Positions 1 through 7,573 of a stretch of 64,000 nucleotides of DNA are shown in pieces. The stretch's first letter is position 1. Every line of letters begins with the position of its first letter. Position numbers and translations under genes: made by a program. The stretch comes from Clostridium algidicarnis DSM 15099 (lineage in GTDB: Bacteria > Bacillota > Clostridia > Clostridiales > Clostridiaceae): assembly GCF_002934235.1 (NCBI RefSeq), contig NZ_PTIS01000008.1:1-64000 (forward strand). Reading direction: 5' to 3'. Under the pieces are notes generated by a model. It was not told the DNA's origin, did no database searches, and saw only the letters and a program-made list of their open reading frames with translations.

Positions 1-20
1 ATGGATAATTTATGTATTGG

Positions 21-47
21 GGAGATGTTTTTGCATCTCCTTTTATT
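21..47 (+). terminator. Intrinsic terminator
   Basis: A 7-bp perfect stem (GGAGATG / CATCTCC) with a 6-nt loop is followed by a T-rich run. It probably ends a plus-strand gene lying left of the window. The minus-strand antiterminator gene ends about 60 bases to the right, so weaker use in that direction is possible. Confidence 0.6.
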
Positions 48-109
48 TATATAGTTTTTTATACTAGTTCTGCCTACTAAAATTATACTCTAACGAAAAT
101 ATTATATGA

Positions 110-955
110 TTATGTGTTTTTACTTGAAAGTATATTTTGTATATGGATAGTTAAATATCCAATTTCACCTTCTGGAAACTTTACATTATAATCTTTATAA
201 ACCATATCTGCTAATTTACTTGCAAGATCATAAGTTTCTTTATAGTTTTCTTTAATACTTTCAATTAAAATATTTTTTATATTAATTTTATTTCTTGATC
301 TTTCTAGAGCAAATCTAAGATGAGTAAGCATTCTACAATATTCTAAGCTCTCTTTATTTAAATCTATATTAATGTTTTCTTCAATAAATGTTATCATATC
401 GGATATTATAGATGTATCTATTGATGATTTTGAAACATCTTGATTGTTAATAGAAGCATGAATATGCATTGCAATAAATCCAATTTCATCCTCTGGTAAG
501 TTTACATTTAATCCATTATTTATTGTTTCCCATACTTCTTGTGCTGCTTCAAATTCTCCTTTATAAAGAAACTTTATTTCATGCAATAACACATTTTTAA
601 TCTCTATACCACTTTCTAATCTTTTTAAAGCGAAACCAATATGATCCGGTAGCGTAATATGTATCTTTTCATTTAATTCTTTATGAAGTTTCTTAGAAAT
701 ACTTGCTATAGCTTCTTCAGTAATCCCTATTATATTTTCATCTACGATGTTTGATAAGTTCTGAAACTTTTCCCTATTATAGTTATCTACAAGAAAAAAC
801 TCCTTTTCTATATTGTTAACATTAATTATACTATCTCCAGATTTAATTCCAAATCCAATTCCTTTTCCAATTAAGATACATTCTTTATTGTCTTTGGTGC
901 ATAAAACCACATTATGATTAAAGGGTCTTAAGACCTTATACATTTTTCTACCCAT
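110..955 (-). CDS. licT: BglG/LicT family transcriptional antiterminator
   Basis: 281-residue protein with the LicT/BglG layout: an N-terminal RNA-binding CAT domain (about residues 5-60, with NHNVVLC and GKGIGFG) and two PTS regulation domains. PRD1 carries HIGFALKRL and EIGFIAMHIHASI; PRD2 carries MLTHLRFALER and EIGYLTIHIQ. These hold the conserved histidines that PTS proteins phosphorylate. Family members bind an RNA antiterminator hairpin and let transcription of a beta-glucoside or sugar PTS operon continue. I see no RAT-like target in the window, so the regulated operon probably lies to the left. The first ATG sits 7 nt after GAGGGGG and is preferred to the ATG four codons in. The specific name licT is by family, not by proven target. 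Confidence 0.85.
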   Translation of the reverse strand: MGRKMYKVLRPFNHNVVLCTKDNKECILIGKGIGFGIKSGDSIINVNNIEKEFFLVDNYNREKFQNLSNIVDENIIGITEEAIASISKKLHKELNEKIHITLPDHIGFALKRLESGIEIKNVLLHEIKFLYKGEFEAAQEVWETINNGLNVNLPEDEIGFIAMHIHASINNQDVSKSSIDTSIISDMITFIEENINIDLNKESLEYCRMLTHLRFALERSRNKINIKNILIESIKENYKETYDLASKLADMVYKDYNVKFPEGEIGYLTIHIQNILSSKNT

Positions 956-1035
956 TATTGCGCCCCCTCACCATAGTATATTAAAACTTACCACAGTAAT
1001 ATCTAAATGTGCCTTTTTCTTTATTATTTTTTCTG

Positions 1036-1082
1036 TATAATTATGAACTGTCCCCTATTTTCTATAATTGTGAACTGTCCCC
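1036..1082 (+). repeat. Paired GAACTGTCCCC repeat, copy 1
   Basis: Two near-identical 20-mers of the form TATAATTRTGAACTGTCCCC lie in direct orientation; the GAACTGTCCCC cores start at 1045 and 1072, 27 bp apart. The same paired arrangement occurs near 12.4 kb and, on the opposite strand, near 63.6 kb. The second copy supplies the last residues and the stop codon of the neighbouring minus-strand permease gene. Confidence 0.8.
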
Positions 1083-2180
1083 CACCTTTTCCTTGTGGTT
1101 TTTTATAAATTTATCTAAGTACACTTTTACCACTGCTACTATTGGGACGAATAAAACCATTCCGATTGGTCCATACAGTCCACCACCTAATGTAACTGCG
1201 AATATTACTAAAAATGGACTTAATCCAACTTTCCCACCTATTAGCTTTGGATCTAGATACCACGCATCAAATTGCTGTAAAACTAGCAAGAAAATTAGCG
1301 AAACAGTAGCTTTTATAGGACTAAAGAACACATTTATTGTAAATGCTGTTACCATGCCTATAAATGGTCCAAAGTAAGGTATCATATTAGTAATTGCAAC
1401 AATAACCGCTATAAGTAGGGCGTAAGAAGACCCTATAATACTTAGTCCAATAAGAGCGATTACTCCTATAATTGCTGAATCTATGGCTTTAGTTCCAACA
1501 TATGCTCCAACCATATTGTGTAGATTTCTTGTTAAAGATAGTATTTTAATACTATGTTTCTCTTTTAAAAGTAAATAGCACATCTTTTTAAACCAACTAA
1601 TTATCTTTTCTTTATCATACAATATATATATGGATATTAAAAATCCAAATACCCACTTTATAAAGGAGCTAGTAAAACTTATCGTTTTAGACAACATAGA
1701 ATTCAAAAATGACATACTAATATTACTTACTTTTGCTAATATATCATCGAATTTGAAACTTGAAAGTGTTGATGAATTAAGAACATCACTTAATCTACTA
1801 TTGTTTATTAAATTATTAAACCACTTTTGGGTTTCTTCTGCAAAATAAGGTGTGTTTTTTATTATATCAATAATACTATTACTAATTTTAGGTATCAAAT
1901 AGATGCTTGTAATAGTTATAATACCTATTATTAATAAATAGGTTAGCAGTATGCTAATTCCTCTTTTAAGTTTAAATCTTTTTTCAAAAAATTTCATTAT
2001 TGGATTCAATATATATGCTATTATAAATGCATATATAAAAGGAGATATTATAGCTATAAGCTTAGTAATAGCTCCAAAAAAATACGCATAATTATCTATA
2101 ACTTTTATAAGTACGTACGCTGCAACAATTGAAATTACTAAATTAAAATACTTTTTCTCTTTGTACTTTTTAATATTCAA
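1062..2180 (-). CDS. AI-2E family transporter (YdbI/PerM-like permease)
   Basis: 372-residue polytopic membrane protein. It shows the AI-2E family pattern: two N-terminal membrane helices (about residues 12-60), a further helix pair near 75-100, a long soluble loop rich in Ile/Asn/Ser (about 105-165), and a cluster of C-terminal helices with the conserved NMIPYFGPFIG segment and a GPIGMVLFVP segment. Members export small molecules or act in Na+/H+ exchange; the substrate here cannot be told. The extreme C-terminus (VGDSSQL) and stop are encoded by the repeat described just before, so the native tail may have been replaced. Upstream neighbour on the same strand is the beta-repeat protein, about 80 bp away. 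Confidence 0.8.
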   Translation of the reverse strand: MNIKKYKEKKYFNLVISIVAAYVLIKVIDNYAYFFGAITKLIAIISPFIYAFIIAYILNPIMKFFEKRFKLKRGISILLTYLLIIGIITITSIYLIPKISNSIIDIIKNTPYFAEETQKWFNNLINNSRLSDVLNSSTLSSFKFDDILAKVSNISMSFLNSMLSKTISFTSSFIKWVFGFLISIYILYDKEKIISWFKKMCYLLLKEKHSIKILSLTRNLHNMVGAYVGTKAIDSAIIGVIALIGLSIIGSSYALLIAVIVAITNMIPYFGPFIGMVTAFTINVFFSPIKATVSLIFLLVLQQFDAWYLDPKLIGGKVGLSPFLVIFAVTLGGGLYGPIGMVLFVPIVAVVKVYLDKFIKNHKEKVGDSSQL

Positions 2181-2262
2181 ATTCTAAGTTCCTTTCTTAG
2201 TAAAATATATTATATATTTTATTTTATTTAAATCTTCTTTTTTAAACAGTTATCTTTTTCTT

Positions 2263-3333
2263 TTAAAAGTCGTTATTTGCTTGATCTACATTTATTACTC
2301 CAAGATCTATTTTTATTTTAATATTTCCATCACCTTCATTTTTATTAAAGGTATTCACACTGATTTTTTTATCATCTACGGTTATTTTACCCTTAGATGC
2401 TTGCAAATCCAATTTACTCTTATTTCCAGATTCTAATTTTATCTTACCATTATTACAATTTATATCTGCTTCATTTATTTGGCTACTTTTCACATCTATA
2501 GATGAAATATTTGATTCTATATTTAACTTTTCAATATCGCCTAAAATATGAGCCTTTATGTTATTTGATGATATATTAATATTTCTAGTATCTTTAATAT
2601 TAATGTTACCATTATTAACATTTAAGCCTATAGATTTAAAATTATTTAATATGAAGTTACCGTTATTATTATTTATTTTAAGATTTGAATCGCTCATATC
2701 ATCTTCATTTTTTATTTCAGCATTATTAAAATTTAAATTTATGTTACTACTACTCGGAACATAAATAACAAAGTTTATAGCCTTTATTTGATTATCATCT
2801 AACCTTACATATATTGTGCCATCTTTATCCTCAATCTTTATTCGATAGATATCATCATAATAATTATCAGACACATTAATATCTCCAACTATTCTAATAC
2901 TGTCACCTGTGGACCTTTTTAAAGTTATTTTTGCATTTACTCCATCTATCTTTATATTTTTATTTAAACTATAAAGTTCCTGGTCTACATTTATTTTTCT
3001 TCCATCACTATATTTATCTATGTTAAATTCTTTGACTTCAGCCTTATCAAAGCTTTTAAATTCATCAATAACGTTAATCTTAAATCCATAAAACCCTTCC
3101 ATAATTATAAAAATTATTATAACAATTATTATTCCAAAATTAAATGAATGACTTACCTTATCATGTTTTTGTTTTCTGTTAACTAAAAGATACTCTATTC
3201 CAAGTATAATAAATATTCCTGGCCAAAACTTAAATATAGTCATTGACATAGCAGGATCTATTTGTTTAATAATCAGTACAGCACCTAAAAATATCAATGA
3301 TAACGCTAATGTAAATGTACCTACCTTTTTCAT
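2263..3333 (-). CDS. Membrane-anchored DUF4097-like beta-repeat protein
   Basis: 356 residues. The N-terminal ~70 residues hold two or three short hydrophobic helices with FKFWPGIFIILGIEYLL, the type seen in LiaF/DUF5668 membrane domains; a further helix spans about residues 82-102. The rest is a repetitive beta-rich domain with many short Ile/Asn/Lys strands (for example NINLNFNNAEIKNEDD and NVNNGNINIKDTRNINI), resembling DUF4097 adhesin-like beta-helices. Such proteins sit on the outer face of the membrane and are often tied to cell-envelope stress systems; that role is inference here, since no LiaRS or PspC gene is adjacent. Start is preceded by a GGAGTG site. Confidence 0.65.
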   Translation of the reverse strand: MKKVGTFTLALSLIFLGAVLIIKQIDPAMSMTIFKFWPGIFIILGIEYLLVNRKQKHDKVSHSFNFGIIIVIIIFIIMEGFYGFKINVIDEFKSFDKAEVKEFNIDKYSDGRKINVDQELYSLNKNIKIDGVNAKITLKRSTGDSIRIVGDINVSDNYYDDIYRIKIEDKDGTIYVRLDDNQIKAINFVIYVPSSSNINLNFNNAEIKNEDDMSDSNLKINNNNGNFILNNFKSIGLNVNNGNINIKDTRNINISSNNIKAHILGDIEKLNIESNISSIDVKSSQINEADINCNNGKIKLESGNKSKLDLQASKGKITVDDKKISVNTFNKNEGDGNIKIKIDLGVINVDQANNDF

Positions 3334-3522
3334 TTATTTCACTCCTTACCCACTTAAATATTTATTATATTCTATTATAAATATATCACACTTTAATGTA
3401 TTTGTATTTCAAAATATATATAAATTAATACCATTAAATATAAGTAAATCAAAAAATAGCTTGTATAAAATAAGCATTATACAAGCCATTAGATTAATTC
3501 AATAAATTATATTCTAGGTTTT

Positions 3523-4962
3523 TTATATATCATTTACATAACTTCCAATAGTTCTTCTTGGTTTTTCTACATACCTTTCCTTTTCTAACTCTTCATCTGC
3601 CTCCACTTGTCTTTCATCCATTATAGAAAGTCCAGTTTTTAAATAGTAAGCACCAGTAATTGCTGAAATTATATCTGCTGCTGGATAAGAAATCCATGTT
3701 CCTTTAACTCCAAATAATCTTATGAATATAAACAGTATTGGAATGAAGATAAGTAACTGTCTATATATTGACAGAATTAATGACAATCTTGCCTCTTCAA
3801 TAGCTTGATAATAATATATAGCTACAAAGTATATACCGACACAAGGAAATATTGATATTACAATCCTAAAGTCCTTTACAGCCTCTGACAATATATCTGC
3901 TTCCTTTATAAAGCTTCCTAAAACCGGTGTTGAAAATACCATCATGCTTACCCAAACCACTATAGACGTTAAAGTAACTGCTACAGTTGACTTTTTTACT
4001 ACTTCTTTAACCCTTTCATAGTTCTCAGCTCCATAGTTATATGCAACAATAGGTTGCATTGCGGATGTGATTCCAAGCATTGCAATATACATAAACATAG
4101 ATACCCTTGAGACCACACCAACTATAATTATTGCTGTATCCCCATGAGCACTGAGTACATTATTTAATATAACCGCTACAACAGCATCTGATATTTCTAT
4201 TATAAATGTAGAAAATCCTATAGTTATTATAGATTTTGTAATATCGCCTTTCAAATTTAAACTTAAAGAAATATTAAAATTCTTTTTTATCTTTAGAAAA
4301 TGATAATACGCATACGCTGCCGACAAAACTTGTGATGCTACTGTTGCAATTGCTGCACCTTTAACACCAAGTGGTATTGCAACAACAAATATATAATCTA
4401 TAATTATATTACAAACTGCACCTATAGATATAGCTATTAAGTTAGCCCTTGAATTACCTAATGCAATTAATATATATCCTATTATTACAGTAAAACTCTG
4501 AAATATTCCACCTATTATTACAATACTAATATAATCATTTGCATAAGGATATATAGTATCTGTAGCTCCTAAAAATTTAATTATATTACTTTTAAAAATA
4601 AATATAAGTGCTATTATAATAGACATGCTTATTAACATTAATGTTAAAGCATTTGCTATGATATGTTTTAGTTTAGATTGGTCTTTTTCTCCAAGTGCTC
4701 TAGCAACCGCCGTTGATGCACCTACAGCTATTAAAAGTCCAATGGATATCATAAGTCTTTGCACTGGAAAAGCTATAGTAAGTCCTCCTATTGCTGTGGC
4801 TCCTATAGCCCTTCCTACAAACATGGTATCCACCATATTATAAAGTTCTCCTACTAATAATGATATTATTGCTGGTATGGCAATCTTTAATAATACTTTT
4901 GTAATATTGCCCGTGGCGAATTCTTCCCCACTTTTGGCAATAGACTTACTGCTTAATGCCAC
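3523..4962 (-). CDS. MATE family efflux transporter
   Basis: Multidrug and toxin extrusion family membrane protein of about 479 residues with twelve predicted helices in two six-helix halves. Family features are the N-terminal IPAIISLLVGELYNMVDTMF segment and the GASTAVARALG and MQPIVAYNYGA segments. MATE proteins export cations or drugs using Na+ or H+ gradients; substrate unknown. Two GTG codons compete as start: GTG at 4971 lies only 2 nt from GGAG, GTG at 4962 lies 11 nt from it; I chose the latter, with modest certainty. The C-terminus has a charged tail. Ordered alone between the AraC-GH39 regulator and the beta-repeat protein. Confidence 0.85.
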   Translation of the reverse strand: MALSSKSIAKSGEEFATGNITKVLLKIAIPAIISLLVGELYNMVDTMFVGRAIGATAIGGLTIAFPVQRLMISIGLLIAVGASTAVARALGEKDQSKLKHIIANALTLMLISMSIIIALIFIFKSNIIKFLGATDTIYPYANDYISIVIIGGIFQSFTVIIGYILIALGNSRANLIAISIGAVCNIIIDYIFVVAIPLGVKGAAIATVASQVLSAAYAYYHFLKIKKNFNISLSLNLKGDITKSIITIGFSTFIIEISDAVVAVILNNVLSAHGDTAIIIVGVVSRVSMFMYIAMLGITSAMQPIVAYNYGAENYERVKEVVKKSTVAVTLTSIVVWVSMMVFSTPVLGSFIKEADILSEAVKDFRIVISIFPCVGIYFVAIYYYQAIEEARLSLILSIYRQLLIFIPILFIFIRLFGVKGTWISYPAADIISAITGAYYLKTGLSIMDERQVEADEELEKERYVEKPRRTIGSYVNDI

Positions 4963-5158
4963 ACTAATCACGTCTCCTTTTAATTGATTGTTATAAATTT
5001 CTTGTAATAGAGACTTAATTTTGCATAAAAATTAAACATTAAAATCAATAATTTTCATACGGTATTATGTATTCAATATACAATCTTTAAATTTATATTT
5101 TAATATATACTAATATTAAATTTATATTAAAATATAAATTCACATTAAAACTCTATAC

Positions 5159-5275
5159 TATAATTGTATTAGAAAAGAGCACTTAAGTACACTCACTTAA
5201 ATGCTCAGAATAAAGTACTATTTTGCTTTGTTTGAAAAGGAGACTTATATGCAAATAAACAAAAAGCCACCTTAA
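5159..5275 (+). other. Candidate short transcript: -10 box, 5' hairpin and 8-codon ORF
   Basis: This 300-base gap holds, on the plus strand, a TATAAT box (5159-5164, no good -35), then a hairpin pairing 11 of 12 positions (5177-5206, GAGCACTTAAGT with ACTTAAATGCTC), then AAAAGGAGACTTAT and an ATG at 5249 opening an 8-codon ORF, MQINKKPP, whose stop overlaps the end of the convergent AraC-GH39 gene. The ribosome binding site and ATG are good, but so short a frame may be chance. The rest of the gap is AT-rich and presumably holds the MATE promoter. Confidence 0.3.
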
Positions 5276-7359
5276 TAATCGTATTTTTGTACCCTTTTAA
5301 GTTCAAAAAGTGTAGCTCCATACCCTTTTACCTTACTTACTATGTTAAATACGGAACTCTTTTTGGCAAAATTGAAAGATATGTTAGGAAAAGATGCCTT
5401 TTTAAAAAGTTCTAACTCTTCATCATTTATTCTATTTGGTTTTCCAAAACTTATCCAATAGTTGTATACAGATCCTATCGATTCATTTATCTCATATTTA
5501 GTTATAGTATAATCATCTATTAGATTTATTATATTAATAGAAAAGTTTCTTTCAGCTATATTTTTACTTCCTCTTCTTTTTAGAATATCATGAAAAGATA
5601 TTATTTTATCTATATCTTCATTATAAGTATAAATTAATATTTGAATATCATCTCCAGATTTAGTTACAATATACCCTTCACCTTTTTCAATTAAGGTATT
5701 ACCAAGTTTAGCTAATAAATAATAAGCATAATATGAAGGTTTTCTTATTCCATTTTGGGTTATTATACCGTTATCCCCCATAAATATTTCATTATTTAAA
5801 TCCTTATCAAAATCTGTTTGATCAAATGCCTTAAAATAAAATCTATTGCCATTTAAAGAGTTTTCAATTATATGAGGTATCATATAAGAAGTATCATATA
5901 TAGCATCTCTATTTGTAACATCCATTTTTACATTTATTAATTCGAAGTGGCACTCTAAAAGCTCTTTTAATTCTCTAATGTCTTCTAATTGATCCATGGC
6001 CTCTAAATCTTCTAAATTAGAAAGTTGAATTCTCCACTTACCCACCTCATAATCTCCATAAAGTTCTCTAAAAAACTTTATAAAACTTTTAAGTGCGCTA
6101 ACTCCTTCTGAGGAAAACATAGCTTTTTCTAATACTATAAAGGGCCTTAAATTAATAGACAATAAAAATGCTATGACTCTTCTTACTTCTTGCCAATTAT
6201 AAAAATCACTATATCCTATAGCAACTCCCATTTCTTCTGAAAAAACCTTATCTATTAATGCATATTTAAACTCTATATCATTTTGTATTGATGTAATAAA
6301 TGTTCTTTGCTTTTCTTTTAATAAATCCCTTGAATCACCAAGGTTTATGAAATCATTAAACTCTTCTTCAAAATCCTTCCCCTCTGATGATGCATCTACA
6401 TTTAATTTAAATATTCTATCCTCATAATTAAATCTATCATAATCTTCAAGATATACTAACATATACTGTAAGGATTCATTTAAATCTAAGACTTCAATCT
6501 TCTTCATATTTTCTAAAACTTCTTCATCTACCTTATACTTTTTTCTATACTGAAAAGGCGTACATTCATAATGCCTTTTAAAATGCTTATTAAAATATCT
6601 TATATGAGAAAACCCAAGTTCATCCGATATTTCTGATATAGTTTTATCAGAATCTAAAAGCAACTTTACAGATTCTTCAACTCTAGTTAAATTTAAAAAG
6701 TCCTTAAATCCATACCCTACAGTGTTTTTTATTTCATGGGAAAGATAGTAGGAACTCAAATATTCTTTCTTTGCTATATCCTGTAGACTTATCTTATCTT
6801 TGTAGTTATTATATATATATCTAACAATTCTATCGTACCTTTCAAATTGTTCACCATTTTCCTTTAAATCTTCCTTTTCATATATTAATTGATGAAAGTT
6901 ATTTATTAAATGATATAAAAGTTCTACTAAAGTATCATCTATATAATCCTCATACTTATCTCCTTTTTGAATAACCTCACACAAAATTATAGATAAATAT
7001 CTTCTAAGAATATGATATTTTTCATCTTCTTGAGCACCCTCTTCTGAAGAGTTTGTATAAAAAAATACACTTCTTATATCGTTAAAATATTTCTCGAAAA
7101 AGTTAGGGTCTATTTGAAACATTAAAACCTTGTTAGAATCTCCCATACTTTCGTAGCTATGAGCTTCATCACAATTAATTATTTCAAGTTCTCCTTTTTC
7201 TAGTTCATATATTTCCGTTTCTATTGTTATCCTAAGTTTACCTTCAAGCACATATAAAATTTCTACACAATCATGCCAATGTATTGGATAACCTTCTATA
7301 TTAAGCAAAGAAACATTTACTGGAGTTTCTTTTAAGTAACTTATATATTCTTTTCTCAT
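5272..7359 (-). CDS. AraC family regulator fused to a GH39-like domain
   Basis: About 695 residues in three parts. Residues ~15-105 form a cupin-type AraC sensor domain (HWHDCVEILYVLEGKL, ELEIINCDEAHSY). Residues ~185-285 form the two helix-turn-helix AraC DNA-binding unit (ISLQDIAKKEYLSSYYLSHE and FSHIRYFNKHFKRHYECTPF). The remaining ~400 residues resemble the beta-xylosidase (GH39-like) module seen on some clostridial AraC proteins (KPSYYAYYLLAKLGNTLIEK). Family logic suggests a sugar-responsive regulator; the glycosidase module may only sense carbohydrate. No sugar gene is adjacent. The longer frame begins with an upstream TTG, but AGGAGG lies inside that extension and precedes the ATG chosen here. 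Confidence 0.75.
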   Translation of the reverse strand: MRKEYISYLKETPVNVSLLNIEGYPIHWHDCVEILYVLEGKLRITIETEIYELEKGELEIINCDEAHSYESMGDSNKVLMFQIDPNFFEKYFNDIRSVFFYTNSSEEGAQEDEKYHILRRYLSIILCEVIQKGDKYEDYIDDTLVELLYHLINNFHQLIYEKEDLKENGEQFERYDRIVRYIYNNYKDKISLQDIAKKEYLSSYYLSHEIKNTVGYGFKDFLNLTRVEESVKLLLDSDKTISEISDELGFSHIRYFNKHFKRHYECTPFQYRKKYKVDEEVLENMKKIEVLDLNESLQYMLVYLEDYDRFNYEDRIFKLNVDASSEGKDFEEEFNDFINLGDSRDLLKEKQRTFITSIQNDIEFKYALIDKVFSEEMGVAIGYSDFYNWQEVRRVIAFLLSINLRPFIVLEKAMFSSEGVSALKSFIKFFRELYGDYEVGKWRIQLSNLEDLEAMDQLEDIRELKELLECHFELINVKMDVTNRDAIYDTSYMIPHIIENSLNGNRFYFKAFDQTDFDKDLNNEIFMGDNGIITQNGIRKPSYYAYYLLAKLGNTLIEKGEGYIVTKSGDDIQILIYTYNEDIDKIISFHDILKRRGSKNIAERNFSINIINLIDDYTITKYEINESIGSVYNYWISFGKPNRINDEELELFKKASFPNISFNFAKKSSVFNIVSKVKGYGATLFELKRVQKYDY

Positions 7360-7573
7360 TTTTCCTCCTGTATACAACATCTTATATATTAATTTTATTC
7401 ATATCTATTATACTATAAAATCTTAGTTCATATGAAATATTAGGTAACAGCGTATCTAAAATTAAGTATAATCTATTTATATTGTGATTTTTACATTATT
7501 CTACTTATTAAAAGTATTTTCAGCAATATATTTCCCGGGAAAGTACTTTTTTATATAAAAGCTACGATAACCA

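Noticed and set aside
956-1061. RAT site for autoregulation of the LicT-type gene
   Set aside because: No ribonucleic antiterminator-like palindrome overlapping a terminator was found near the gene inside the window.
1009-1377. Plus-strand 122-codon frame at the end of the AI-2E permease gene
   Set aside because: Antisense to the permease coding region and contains the repeat; no ribosome site.
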